Shown here: positions 32,801 through 45,454 of the stretch, piece after piece | Layout: every line of letters begins with the position of its first letter | How positions within the stretch are numbered: position 1 is the stretch's first letter | DNA from: Pseudocercospora fijiensis CIRAD86 | Taxonomy: Eukaryota > Ascomycota > Dothideomycetes > Mycosphaerellales > Mycosphaerellaceae | DNA: 64,000 nucleotides | Direction: 5' to 3' | Assembly (NCBI RefSeq): GCF_000340215.1 | Contig: NW_006921545.1 | Coordinates: forward strand, 366,687 to 430,686 | Position numbers and translations under genes: made by a program | Notes under the pieces: model-generated | The model's database searches: none | What the model was told of the DNA's origin: nothing | The model's input: only the letters and a program-made list of their open reading frames with translations

Positions 32801-35800
32801 TACGTAGTATTAGGGACTAATAGATACCTCTATATCTAATTAAAAAAACCGCGGCTCTTAGTTAGTAAGTTCGCTAACGCTCTCTAGTCTATCTAAGGAC
32901 TACGATTACGTTAGGCGCGACGATAACTCCTTAGAATCGTAGGTATTCTTAATATTCGTCGCCCGAGCTAAATACTATATATATTAATAACCTCGCGGAC
33001 ATTAGTTAGACTTATTAGGGTAATAAGGCGTTACGTAACTTGTTGAAGTTTAAGTTACTACGAGCATTTTATCTATATAGCGTATCTAGCCTCTATTACT
33101 AACGCCTAAACGCCTCTATCGCTACCTAAAAGCTTAGATTAGAGCCTCCCTATACTTACTTATAATAGAAAGTCTTCCTCGTTCTCGAGACCGTATTTCT
33201 CTTATTACTTTAGTACTTACTAGTAGCTCGTTCGGGTAGATAAAGATAGTAGGTTAGGATAATAAAAGACGCGACGGAAGTTCTCTATATACTTTTAGTA
33301 GGCTAGGTAGATTGCGCAAACTTAATAACTCTACTTAATACTAACGCCTCGCGGAAGATAAGCTAAGTAGTCTAGTTTTAGTAGAAGTTAACTATATTAC
33401 GCAAGTTTGTAAATTTAAGTTAATATAGAAGCCTTATAGAAAATAAGTATAGTAGTAGTTAGTATTTACTAGTACTTCGAATAATACCGGTCTATATTAT
33501 TAGAACTTTTAGTTTTATATTTCGAATTAATACTTCTAAGCTTAGCTAAAGGTCCGATAGTAGGAGGTTTAAGACGTTTCTAAAGTATTTAGTTCTAGAG
33601 AAAATGTTTAATTAATCGTAGACTAGTATAAACGGCCCTAGGTACTATATAGGAAGACTCGAAGGGATCGCTAGTATTTCCTAGTTATTAGGCTTATAAA
33701 TACAATAGGGGATCGATTATAGTCGATATTGTAAGAATACTAGGTTTCCGCTATATAGGAAGTAAGGGTAATAGGAAGAAGTAGAAGTATACCGCGGTAT
33801 TTTAGCTATTAGTTTCTAATTTTCTAATAGGCTTATAGCCGATAGATAGCTTCGAGAGTATTATATTGTTTAAGATATATAAGGGCTATTATATAGCGAG
33901 TATACGAGTGCTTTAATCCGGTATCCGTATAAAGAGCGTAAGCTCGCCGTTCTAAGTAGAAGCGTTTTAACGATTATATCTATAAAAGGAGCGGCCTAGC
34001 TATTACGAGGGAGAAGGTATATCGTCGTATTAAGAGCGACTTCTACGCTAGTCTCTTATTATTTCTCTTTCTTCCTCGTTAACTACGTTTATATTTGCTA
34101 TAGCCGCTTCGAGCGTCGGCGCCGTCTTAGCGATATTATATAGTTTATACTTCGCGACGGCTAATAGTAAATGCTCCGCAAGTCGAGATTTTCTAACTAA
34201 GCGCGGTATATTAGCGTATCGATAGCGAGCTCTAAATCTAGGTCCTATCTTAGTACTTTCTCCTTAATATTTTCGGGAGTATCTACTATCTATAAAACAC
34301 GCCTCGGAGGCAAATATTGCGCTAAAAACCTACTTTACGAAGTCTTATTAAATATCTATATTCCCTCGAATATCGTATATAAAAATTCTTAAAGCCTACT
34401 CGACTTTCCTACCTATTAAAGAATATAGCTATCTACCTCCCCTACCTAGATATTTAATTCGACTATAGCGGCTATCTCTATATTACCCCTAACCCTATCT
34501 ACGAATAATATATATATCTACTTAACTAAAATTATAAGACCTATACGCTCTTCGTAGGCCTTAAAGAGTCGAGAATATAGCTTAACTCTATAGAGAATAA
34601 AGAATTATTATATAATAATACCGGAGGGTAGCGATATTATAGTTCTCCTATACGCGGAGCTTACTTAGATATATTTTTACGTCTTCGCTATTACCTCTAT
34701 ATCTATCTCTGCTTTTCTAACCCCGATTAGTGTCCTTATAATAGTAATAAGGCTATTCCGACAAATTACTACTATTCTTCTACTATATTTATATAGTAGC
34801 TTCGGTTACGCTTATTGCCCTAGATATAACGGAATTCTCGTTCGACGTTCGGGAGAGTAGGGATCTAGTCGTATATCGTTCGCGACGTAAACTTTAGTTA
34901 CCGAAGCGCGGGCTCTCGGGATAGCAGCGTTAGTATATAGCTGCCCTAATAATTAGGAAGAAGTAAGTTAGCGTTTTATAGAAAGTTTTCTTAGGGTAAT
35001 TCCTAAAGCCGAAGGTCTACGTCTAAAGCTAAGGCGAGGCAAGCGTAGGCCTAGATTAGATTAGGTAGCACCTAGTTAGCAAGGTATACTAAGTGCGCTA
35101 GTTATAATAAGACGTAATTTTCTATCGCTTAGCGAAGGAAGGCTATAAGTTAAGGAATTTTATCTATAGAGATCTATAGCCGGTATAAGGCGGCTTTTAT
35201 ATCGTGTTTATAGAGGTATTAAGTAAGGATAAGGTATTATAATATAGAAGATATAAAGAGTTAGTTATTAAATCCTATAGGTTTACGTAACTTAGCCTAG
35301 GCTTAAGTTCCGTAGGCCCTAATCTACCGGCGAGTATACGAACGAAGCCTTTATAAGATCTTACTAGAAACCTCTAACCTAATAGAAACAATCTTAGGTT
35401 CTTATAGATACTATAGCTCTTTATAGTCTTACGTTTAGAAGACCTTCCTAAGCCGATACTATTTCTTTCTAGCTATCGTAGAGATTTTCGTCTTATCTAG
35501 TATAGATTCTCGAATTATAAAGGAATGCTAAGTCCTACTAAGCTCGCTAATATCGACGAGATCGTTACCTCGTTAAGTAGACTACTTTAAGAACCGTTAC
35601 GAGGCTAGTACTATATAATAGAATAAGTTAGGGCTTAATAGACAGACGATAGACGTAAAGATTAATTAAGAAGGTAGCTAGCTCTAAAGAAGGTAGCCTC
35701 GTTATAGCTGCGTCGCTATACGTCTTAAGTAATACTACGTAGTTCCGTAGTCCTACCGTTATTTCGCTAACGAAAACCTTAAGGGTAGTAGTAGTTCTCT

Positions 35801-36504
35801 CTATAGTCGTCTCTCTTTATATTAGCTATTATATATCCCTATAAAGCAATTAGATATTAAGTAAACTAACGAATAGTATAACTAGATTTCCGTAAGGTAT
35901 AGCAAGACTTACTATATTACGAACGAATTTTTAGGATTGCCTATAACGTAGAGGTTTTTAGGGAGCTTATAAGAAATTTCGCATTTACTAGTACTAGCAA
36001 CGGGACTATCTTTAGAAATATCGAACGTATTTCCTTAGTTATTTACCTACGAATAGCTAATAGACATTAGCCGTAGCGTTACTCCGGCGTAGTCTAAGTC
36101 TTAACGAGTAATCTAGCGTAGAGTATCTAGTATTCTAATACAAACTAGGGGAAGTCTAGTTATATCGTATACTAGAAATCTTCCTAGATATGCCTAATGT
36201 TAGCGATAGTACCTGCTACCTAGCTAGCTGCCTTAAGATTTCCCCTAACTAGATCTTTATATAGTATATAGTAACGCTGAAGTCGTAACCGTTTCGGTTC
36301 GAGGCATCGGCTTCTAAAGACCTAGCTAGAGCTCGTACTTAAAGTTATCTCGGGTTCGAAGAAGTCTAAATAGAGCTACCTAGCTATATTAATTATTCGA
36401 GGGTTAATTCGTTATAAGATAGGTTAGTACTCCTCAATCCGGAAAAATTCCGCTTCTTAAATGCTACCGGCGTACAAAGCTTCTATTAGAGAGGCCTATA
36501 CGTA
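29814..36504. repeat. 6.7-kb RIP-mutated block, element type unresolved
   Basis: The composition is fully RIP-like. Plus-strand reading around 29995-30240 is unusually free of stops and gives a Tyr/Phe-rich segment that could derive from a Cys/His-rich domain, since RIP converts Cys and His codons to Tyr. I found no reverse transcriptase YXDD, integrase, hAT or Fot1 motif on either strand. The block lies between the Copia copy 2 LTR and the palindrome at 36505. It may be one large unknown element or several old fragments. Confidence 0.5.
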
Positions 36505-37876
36505 CTAGATTGTTAATATAGCACTTCTAATTATATCGACAATAACGCAATCTTTGCCCCTTTAAGTTCTTTTTAATATATCTTTTTATATAGAGGAGTG
36601 ATAGCTTAATAATATAGAACAAAGATACTCTAATTAGTATCTAGTTTTAGAGAATAATAAAATTCCTAGTTGTTACCTATTAAATTTATAGGCTATATAG
36701 CCTAAAATTTCAACTTAGAAGTTTAACAATTTTAGCATTCTTAAGGCCTTAGCATACTATTTTTAGTAATCTAAAATCTAGATCTTATAGTCTTACCTTA
36801 TAAAAATCTAAGTCTAAGTTTAAATATTAGTATAGCAACTATTAGTAATACAATCTAGAAAGGAATATTGTTTTCTTACTATATTCTCGTTAGTTTATCT
36901 TTTTATTTAGAAGAGTTGTAGCTTAGTAATATAAGACAAATATACTTCAACTCTTATATATTTTTAGAAAATAACTAAAACTATTATAGCTATCTACTAA
37001 GATTAGCCTAAAACTCTTAGGTAAAGATTTTAAGATTTTAGTATTTATTAAGCCTTAGTATAGTATTTTTAGTAATCTAAAACCTAGACCTAAAAGTTTT
37101 ACCTAATATAAATATAGTTTGAGATCCTTATTTTAATATACTTACTATTAGTCTTGAGATCCTAAAGCGAATATTCTTAATAATTGTAGGCTTCGCAATT
37201 TAAAGTTTATAATTCTTAAGAATATTCTTTTCTAAGTTATAAGACTATTTATAGCTTATTTCAAATAAAAGCTCTTATATAGATTCCTACTATATAAAAC
37301 TATTAGGGTTAGGTTTTAGATTACTAAAAATAGTATACTAAGGCTTAAAAAAAGCAAAAGTCTTAAAATCTTTATTCTAGAATTTTAGGCTAATCCTAGT
37401 AGATAGCTATAACAATTTTAGTAATTTTTAATACTAGATTAAAACTAGAGTATCTTGTCTTATATTACTAAGCTATAACTCGTCTAAAGAAAAAGATATA
37501 CGAAAGGGAACCTAAGAAGAATTTAAGTTTTAAGTTCTAGATTGTATAACTAACAGCAGCTATATTACGAGAGAAATCTCAAAATAAATTTTTATTAGGT
37601 AAAACTATAAGGCCTAGCTTTTGAATTACTAAAAATAGTATATTAAGACTTAAGAAAACGATAAAATTCTAAAATCTATAACCTAGAATTTTAAGCTATA
37701 TAGCTTATTAATTTAGGAGGCAACGACTAGAAATTTTAATATTTTCTGGTAGTGTACATGGGTTAGAGTATCTTTGTCCGATATTATTAAGCTATAACTC
37801 CTCTAGATAAAAAGATATATTAAAAAGAACTTGTAGGGGCAAAGATTGCGTTGTGAATTCTTTATTAACAATCTAG
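36505..37876. repeat. 1.37-kb palindromic inverted repeat
   Basis: The left arm from CTAGATTGTTAA at 36505 is matched in reverse complement by the right arm ending TTAACAATCTAG at 37876. Matching blocks extend inward, for example CGCAATCTTTGCCCCT near the outside and ATACTATTTTTAGTAATCTAAAA further in. The centre is near 37190. Each arm contains two diverged units of about 320 bp, with starts near 36567 and 36885 in the left arm, so four related units lie head-to-head. No coding sequence is visible. It could be a fold-back or MITE-like element, or the rearranged ends of an LTR or TIR element. The right end coincides with the RIP boundary. Confidence 0.8.
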
Positions 37877-39649
37877 TGTGTATAGAGCTCTGTCTTCTAC
37901 TCGGAAGGCAGAACTGCTCAAGTCTTTCAAGTTTGGCGTCGAGTCTCAAATTTCGCTAGTAGCCGCTAGATATGCGTACAACTAGGAAAGATTATTTATG
38001 AGCAGTCTTAGTGAATTGCCCGTCCCCTGCTCTTCTTGCAAATCCGTATGCTATTCGCTGTTTTGTCCGCCGTCCTTCTCAAGCGTCCGAGAAACTTGCA
38101 GACTTGCAGAAGTTCTATAGGCGATGCAACGCGGTAGTGTATGTTCGTAATAGGACGGGCGCTCTGGAATCCGATACGTTGATGCGAGCCGGCAATTTCT
38201 AATAGTGCAAATCGTCTCTTACGCGCTTCGGAATGCCTCTCGAGTTCGTAGCTTGTCGGAGTAATAGCAGATGCTTTACAACACCAACACCTTTTGCCGC
38301 AAAAGCCAGAACTGCCTTCTCATTTTCCTCAGCATCCTTTCCCGCTTCCCACCCAAAACAAGGCGGTTGTGCAAGCAGTACAGAGCTCGAGGGCTCCTAG
38401 GCAGTCCGTGACCTTAGACTTGCAGATCAAGTGTAGGAGCTCGACACTCGCCAGCGCCGGCAGCAGAAACCAGGGGTTTGCGAATCGACCGTCATTCCTC
38501 GTCCTCGTCCTCGTCACCACCACCGCATCCATCCCATTTCACCTTTCTTTAGGAGAGGTGGGAGCAATCTAACAGCGCCCAGGCATCTCAGTCTCACGCC
38601 GTTCATGTTTCGTCCTACCAATCGTCTGCGGAGCTTCGCGACAGCTCACAAGAAGAACCCCTAGAACCGAGAGAGACATAAGCTGTATAAGCCACAGATG
38701 GAGTAACGGTGGAGGCCATGGAAGGGTACGCACAGCAGATGCCCTCGGGGAAGGTGAGCTGGTTCTCCGCGAAGAGGGCATCGGTGCCTTGAAAAGATGC
38801 TATATAGGGTAGCTGGTGATCGGTTCGTAGAGACAAGATCTGCCTCGTTTGGCAGTCATCCGCCTAGAGTTGAGCATGTGGTTCAAGTACCCCATTGTCG
38901 AGCAATTACTATACCACACCTTTTGCGCTTGTGCCTACCAACTCACTCACTCACGCTCACAGTCCCAGCTTCCCACATCCAGACAGCAGCTCGCAGATCA
39001 ACCTTCTCGCTCCGGGAAAGATGCTTGGGTCGTCCGAAACGGTGACCACCAGAATCTGTTCGACAACCTACAATCCAAGTTGGGTACTGGCAAATGATTT
39101 CATCATTCACACTCTGGCATGCCTAACACCGAGGGTTTCAATCTATACAGATCACCGTTGCTTGCTCAAGGCACAATATTCGCGACGACATCTTCATCTC
39201 GCCTGCTCAAGTCCACAAGCTGCTCGAAATCGTACCAATTCAAGTATGACTTGGACGTCCACCGCCTCCCACTCAATCGCTTCTCCCGCTTCATTCGCGA
39301 CGATACCTCGTCGAAACTACTTCCCAATGCAATCCAGGTATGCGATGGCGAGGTCTACTGGAATTTGTACGCTCGCGAGTGGCATAGTCCAGCTCCTCGC
39401 ACGAATTCCGGAGGGCCTGAGAGCCCACCAGAGATCAACAGTGGCATGTAGCTGCGATCAACAATGTCATCGCCGCCTTGCGTGCGAGTGGTTTCTGGGA
39501 CATGCGAGCAGCTCCCTCTTCGGCGCAGGAGCAGGTCTCGATTCGAAGCTCCGCACTCCACCCCCATAGCTGTAGTCAGTCCCGGCGACTCCCTCCACAC
39601 CGCACCGCTGTCGACAGCAGGTCAACCCAACTTCCATTAGGTGTTGTTC
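37877..39649. other. Moderate-GC region with no confident gene
   Basis: Composition returns to normal directly after the palindrome. Frames of 60-220 codons overlap on both strands without recognisable domains. The longest, on the plus strand at 38895-39569, starts at a non-ATG codon and has no coherent protein character. I see nothing I can support as a gene. Confidence 0.4.
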
Positions 39650-39967
39650 TCACTGGGCCTTTATCTGGCTCCGCCGCTCTTCATCCGCCTCGCACGTCTG
39701 AGGCCTTTTTGCCAGCCACTTCTCCCGCTCGGCCACTTCGCCCTCGTTCGTGGTGAACTTTCCGTCACCTGCCACCCATATGCCGCCTGCCACTGCTGCG
39801 TCGCCTGCCACTCCTTCAATGCCTCTCACTCTCGTGCGGCTTGCTTGAAATTCGCAGGGCTCTATTTTGGCGTCCATTAGCAGTCCCACTTCAACGAATG
39901 CGTTATGGGTCTCGGTGCATATTGACGCGCAAGACTGTTGTTGTGCGAGGGTGCTTTCTGGACGCAT
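39650..39967 (-). CDS. Possible hypothetical gene fragment
   Basis: The frame starts at an ATG (39965-39967) and continues open upstream for about 19 codons to a TGA. It encodes 105 residues with balanced composition and a charged C-terminus (EVAEREKWLAKRPQ, then Glu-Ala-Asp-Glu-Glu-Arg-Arg). A CTCTCAG directly precedes the ATG and could be a splice acceptor, so this may be the last exon of a longer minus-strand gene. No domain is recognised. It could equally be chance. Confidence 0.25.
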   Translation of the reverse strand: MRPESTLAQQQSCASICTETHNAFVEVGLLMDAKIEPCEFQASRTRVRGIEGVAGDAAVAGGIWVAGDGKFTTNEGEVAEREKWLAKRPQTCEADEERRSQIKAQ

Positions 39968-41279
39968 CTGAGAGACTTCGGGTGAAGCTCTTGGGATTTC
40001 TTGATCTTGTTGGTCGCTCTCACGTCACGCTCGGCATGCCAAACTTCACGTCAACACAGGAGACCTTCCATCCCTCGTTTGATAATTTACTGTGTACAAC
40101 GGGAGTGGCGTGGACAGGTTCATTGAGTACTTCCCCCAACGTCGCTACTGCAGTCTCGAAAACGCAGGCTACCTCGACTGTTCACGCCGACGCGAGCAAG
40201 ACCTTCAAGCACAATGCTACACAGCTTTCCAGCAGATGCAGAGGATTCTCGACGAGTTCTGTTTGCAAGAGGCGCTCGGCGGTTGGCGGGAGGCGGCAGC
40301 ACGTTGTCAGTATTTTTGCTACCAGATTGATGGTGCTGGGGATGGATAGGGTTTGCTACCTTGGTATTGTTGTCGCGCGCGCGTGCTCGGCGAGACACTA
40401 CACTGTCTGCTTTGAAGAGCACTTCATATGCGCTGCTGATCGGATGTGTTGCTACAATCCCTTCGAGCGCCCGTTCGCTGCGACAATTCACCAAGCTTGA
40501 TGGGATTTCCGGCCTTCAACTCAGTGTCGTTGAATTTCCCCACTCCTAGACTCCTTCGTGTGCGCTTGCTTCTCCGAGTCTCCGTCTCCTTGATGTTTGC
40601 TCGGGATTGGCTCGGATCTTCCACTTCGTCCAAAATCTCTTCGTGATCAGCGTTCAAGACCTGATCCACTCCTCCCAATCTTGCGCTATGCCCAAGCCTT
40701 ACCATCCGCATTCTCTCGAAATCGCCGACTCCGCGATTGCATGGTTCTCGCCCATTCTCGGGATGAAGGTAGGGTGGGCATTGCTGTTTGAGTTTTCTGC
40801 AGCTTCGCTTCGCTTCGAGGTCGCCTGCTGCACGCCTGGCCTGTGTTTGACAGCCAGTGAGAGGAGAGAAAGCTTTTTCAAGCCTTAAAGTATGTGCATT
40901 CTCGAATGATAGAGAGTGTTGTATCCAGCAGAGGATGCTGCTTGCCATGTCTCTGGGAATGTTGCGGAAGATCCCTGTCCATGGGGCAAAGAGGTTCAGC
41001 TTGTTGGGTTTCTTCGCGGAGGAAGAATTGGTTTTTGCATCACAGAAACCGCCGCATCGAGTCCTATCATTCAAAAACTTTCCGTGATGTATCATGATAG
41101 ATTGTGGCATGGCGTTATGGCGTGGTCAACCCTCCGAAGCTGCATTGGGGCAGATGATAGCCCTGCCTCTACATTTCCGCGTTACCCCACAGGTGTGCTC
41201 GATCCAGTAAGAACGAGTCGTGGAATCACATCGAGTCTAAAAATGCATTGACTGGGGCTCCGCGTCGTTTTTCGGCGAT

Positions 41280-42067
41280 GTCTTCTGAGACTTGAAATCG
41301 TAGTGCAATTGCTTGGGCTTCCGCTACAGATGATACTCGCTGCGCTGTGAAACTCGTCGATCTTCCCTTTCATGTTGTATGCTGGAGTCTGCATGTCCGC
41401 GGACACTTGCGCACGAGAGCATCAGCGCCCAGCGAGCTTGCGGAATGCGGAGCTGTCATGGTCGTACATCTGCCGAGTGTCCGTAACTGATATCGGTAGC
41501 CTCCTCAATTCTGGAAGCCTCTCAGATCCCAGCGTCCTTGTTCGCGCTGACGTTCTCTATGTCGCTTCTTTCCGCGGTGTTTCGCTTCAAATTCTCTCCC
41601 ACAATCTCTTATGCAGTCTCTTCCACGCCCTCTTGCACGCCCACATCACCAGCAATGATTTCCTTCGGGTTGGCGGCTCGAGAGCTTATTGCAGCCTTGG
41701 TGAGAGGTGTAGGTCCCACGTCGTGACTTGTCCCGACGACAGGTCTCGCAGTGCATGCATCTTCGTCTTCTGGGGGTGTGAGATCGCTATCTCAACTGCC
41801 CTCGAGCTACGACTTCCATATCCCGCCTTCCTACTCCACCTTCTCCAAAGCCGGCCACATGTCGCAGACGTAGCGCTTCATGCACTGGACGGCTCTCTTG
41901 GCGGCGATTCCGAGGATAGCGACTTCACAGATGGTGCAAATTTGAACGACGTGACGGAGGAGAAGCTCTGAACCGGATCCACTGTGGTGAGAAGGTTGAT
42001 TCCACAGCTCATCTCTGCATCCCTGTGGCCTTCCATCCCAGATGCGATTGAGTGAGGATCGGGTCAT
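41280..42067 (-). pseudogene. Possible decayed gene
   Basis: From an ATG at 42065-42067 the minus strand can be read in one frame for about 260 codons through roughly seven to eight stops. The translation has protein-like stretches, for example ICTICEVAILGIAAKRAVQ and Asn-Pro-Lys-Glu-Ile-Ile-Ala-Gly-Asp. The stops (TAG, TAA, TGA) could each come from CAG, CAA or CGA by one C-to-T change. However, the number of stops is not far below chance, and a plus-strand frame (41372-41971) is open across the same region, so the call is weak. Confidence 0.25.
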
Positions 42068-43069
42068 TTGCTGTGAGTTGAACTTGTCTTGGATGAAGCA
42101 TACGATAAGTGTGATGTTGTAATAATCTCAACAGTCATGAACAATGACGGTCGTTGATGGAGGGTGTCTTCTCGAGGATTCAGTTTGCGTGTTTTGCGGC
42201 GAGAAAGTTCAACAATAGCGAACCTTTTCGCTGAGGACCGGAGATAGGGCCGACCCCGCGGGGCTTGCCTCCCGAGCTTTCGGGACGGCACGGCATCTCG
42301 CTGCTTTCCGCTTTCACGACTCGCGCAACCGCGACAAAGCCAAAGCTCGAGTCTTCATGATTACAGCACGACATCGCGAATGAAATGCTGCTCGTGTGGC
42401 CGCCAGCAGGTATCAGCTCACTTCGCACCGCTCCCCAATCGCACTCTCCCCGCCGCATCTTTCGCGAGCGAGGCCGACGACGGCGCCAGACAGCAGAAGC
42501 TGTTCATCGTACATCGACCTCCACGCCCTCCGCCTACGAACAGAACGCGCAAGCCACGACAGGGACTACCGCAGCTTCAGTGGGAAAGAGCAAGCTCGAG
42601 AATGATGGCGAGACGCAGTTCAGGTGAGGCGGTCTCAAGCCGGACCAGAATCATGTAGAACGCCCATTGCGATACCTGATCAAATCAATGAGAAGGCTCT
42701 TGTTATACCCCACTTCCATCGCTGTATATTCTCATACCCTTCAGCGGCTCTCGTAGAACGTTCGAACCGGGCTCGTCCCCGTATCTGGTGAGCAAAATGC
42801 GTGGAAGACTCCATCTCACAGACCTGGCGGGTGCACTCACGATGCTGTCTGCAATGTCGCGGAGGCTTCTATGGACTTCACTACCGCGATGCAGAAGAAA
42901 CACCAAGATGACGCCTTATGTCAAACACTCTGATGTGCGGGTTTCCTCTCAACTTCAATCTACGACCGCCCATTACACCCATCCAAACGAACCCTTTCCC
43001 AGCCTTACCACCACCAGAAATCCGGACCATGCCTATCCAGCTTCGTCATGACACGGCGATCGGTCCACG

Positions 43070-43732
43070 ATGGAGATAGAAGCCCGCCTTAACTTCAGCC
43101 AAGTTTCCGAACCGTGGCTCCTTCCTGTGAGATGGGGTACCACAGCTTGCAAAGTCTTTCCATTCGAAGCAGATGCACGAAACGACTGCAGAATTGAAGG
43201 GCGAACTCTGCTTAATTCGTCACTGAGTGTCAAATCGAAGGCAGGCCGCATGGGAGTCCCTCTGCATCTAGGAATCATTTGTCAATCACCGCAAGCGATC
43301 GGCCAACTTGGTACATCGAATACTTTTCAGCATGGCTATGGTATGGTGAGGAATCAAAACGAGCTTCCCGGGCCTGACTCATCAGAAACAACGCAGTGGA
43401 GACCACAGTGTCTGGGCCACTCATCTGGCGGCCGGGATTGCACCTGGCCTTGCAGGAAGAAGTCAAGCAGGTCGTGCGGATCTGAACCAGAGTCGTCTGC
43501 TGGCATGTACCTGCTTCGCATCGTGCCACAAAAGGAGTCGCCAATGAGCCGAGACTTCATGCTGAATGTGTGGAAGGCCAATCGACATACAGCCACACTT
43601 TCACGAAATTCAAACGCTTTACGTCTCACGGGGCAAAATGCCATTGAATGCAAATACAATCATCGCCTAGCATGCTCAAAGAGGGGGTTCTACGCAATCT
43701 GCATTATGCACCCGAAGCTGCCTAGGTACTGA
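43070..43732 (+). CDS. Hypothetical 220-codon open frame
   Basis: An ATG-started frame of 220 codons is the longest in its neighbourhood. It is Ser/Arg-rich with scattered Cys residues and no recognisable domain, signal peptide or membrane segment. No intron is needed to keep it open. Opposite-strand frames of about 100 codons overlap it. It may be a chance frame. Confidence 0.25.
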   Translation: MEIEARLNFSQVSEPWLLPVRWGTTACKVFPFEADARNDCRIEGRTLLNSSLSVKSKAGRMGVPLHLGIICQSPQAIGQLGTSNTFQHGYGMVRNQNELPGPDSSETTQWRPQCLGHSSGGRDCTWPCRKKSSRSCGSEPESSAGMYLLRIVPQKESPMSRDFMLNVWKANRHTATLSRNSNALRLTGQNAIECKYNHRLACSKRGFYAICIMHPKLPRY

Positions 43733-44377
43733 GCAGATCCATCTACTTCGGTCAACATGATGCTCAACGCTGGTAAGACGAAGCGCTGATCCCAGCCTGT
43801 ACTATACCGCCTATACGGGTGTGCATACTGGAGATCCAAATGCGATCCCAGGCATAACGCCTACTTCATTGCCGATCCGTTCACTCCCAGGCTTCCTCCG
43901 CGGCAGACACATCGTCCGATGCGAATGACTGATGCAACAAGGTCGGTTGTCGCGCGCTCTCTCTCTCTTTGACGCTTCGTTGAGACGTGGATGATATCGC
44001 TCACGCTTGGTCAATGGACGTCGGTGCCCAACAAGTTTGACTCTGGACAGTACTCGCTGGTTCTGCTCCGTCAATCCTGATTCGAGCGGAGCGACAGATT
44101 CAACAGGCACCTAGAGCAACCTGAGCGAGCGAAGCGAGTGAATGGTTGTGGAAGGTGTCTAGTGAATCTGGCGTAGAGCTCGAGAACAAATCAGATTAGT
44201 GCTACACAACGTATAGAAGGAGGCTGAATTTGAAAGATGCGCCCGCAAAACAGAGCGCGCGATGTGATTGGTCAACAATTCGAATCGCAATTACGTGTAT
44301 CGAGCCTGAGGCCATTCCTTCTGCTTTACGTTACTAACAACCACAACAACAATAGCTATTGTTACAATATTGCACGC

Positions 44378-44448
44378 CAAATACACGCTTCCGCACGCGC
44401 CAAATACACGCTTCCGAATGCGCCAAATGCACGCTTCCGACACGCGTA
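44378..44448. repeat. 23-bp tandem repeat, three copies
   Basis: The unit CAAATACACGCTTCCGCACGCGC is followed by copies with AATGCGC and ACACGCG endings. The array is short and its period does not preserve frame. It makes part of a minus-strand frame (44334-45008) look internally repetitive. Confidence 0.85.
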
Positions 44449-45034
44449 GGCCGAAGTCCACTTTGTTCTCGAGCTCTACGCCGTCGCTCCGCTCGAATAG
44501 GACAAGCACTACAGGGCTTGAACGATACTTTATACCATGACCTGTGTCCCTCATCAGGTGTTGAATACTGCCTCCGTCCGCAGGTGCCGCCCAATGAGCT
44601 GTTTCCCGGACTTCTACGGCTCAACCACAAGATCAAAGCGCCGTGGTAACGAGAATATGGCGCTGCCCATGCGAGAGGTGCAGGCCAACTCACATTGAAG
44701 ATACTCGCGTGACTCTCCAAGGCTTTCATCACACACAGCAGAGCTGAACTCTGAAGTTGGTGCCGGCATATTCGGGCAATGTACATTTGGAGCATGAGTG
44801 CGACAGTACTTCCCTCCGACTTGGAACTTGCCGGAGGTCTGTTTTTCTCGGGGGCCAAGCAGCTGCACGACCACACTGCAAGGGCGTCAAGCTCTCGAGC
44901 CGTAGGAGGAGGAGCTCGTCGCCGAAGGATATGTGACAGATATTCATAGGTTCTTCGTCGATCAGTGTTGGCAGGCAACGCACAGTGCACGGCATTTTGA
45001 ACTCGCATACGCTTCGTAGCTACAATACTACCTC

Positions 45035-45442
45035 ATGAAACCCCTCCTGGGCATGTGGGCTACAGAGACCAAGCTCGATAATGAGGGCAGACTCAAGCGA
45101 ACTACAAACGGACCTCAGGAATACATCACTCCTCGCGACTACTACAACACCTTCGAAGGCCAAGACGACAATAACGATGGTGTGGCAGATAATGATTGGG
45201 CAGATCTCACCATTTCGGATAAGCCCAACAGTATTTCTCTCTTCTGCCACGGAAAAGCAACCGCCACTCATTCCCCTGGTATGAAACGATGCGAATTGAT
45301 TGGAAGTTCGCATAACTTCAACGCTCCGCAGCCTACTGTAGCTGAGAAGTATGAGACAACCAACTGGCATAAACTTTCACATTTTTTTTTGCATCTGCTG
45401 CTACGTCACATCACATCCAATTCGTACGAAGGCTTTTCATGA
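45035..45442 (+). CDS. Hypothetical protein, 135 residues
   Basis: The frame begins at ATG 45035 (context CCTCATGAAA) and reads a hydrophilic, Asp/Asn-rich sequence with good protein character over its first about 105 residues (for example DDNNDGVADNDWADLTISDK). After about 45370 a T-run (TTTTTTTT) and a change of character suggest that the reading may leave the exon, so the true C-terminus could lie in another frame after an intron. No family is recognised. It is convergent with the zinc-finger gene at 45729-46508. Confidence 0.35.
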   Translation: MKPLLGMWATETKLDNEGRLKRTTNGPQEYITPRDYYNTFEGQDDNNDGVADNDWADLTISDKPNSISLFCHGKATATHSPGMKRCELIGSSHNFNAPQPTVAEKYETTNWHKLSHFFLHLLLRHITSNSYEGFS

Positions 45443-45454
45443 ACACAGCCTGCT

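Noticed and set aside
40424..41110. A 228-codon minus-strand frame starting with ATG
   Set aside because: It lacks any recognisable domain, overlaps a plus-strand frame of similar length (39841-40500), and no splice or composition evidence favours either.
44334..45008. A 224-codon minus-strand frame with an internal repeat
   Set aside because: The repeat is the 23-bp tandem array and the remainder is Cys/Ser/Arg-rich low-information sequence; no gene is supported.
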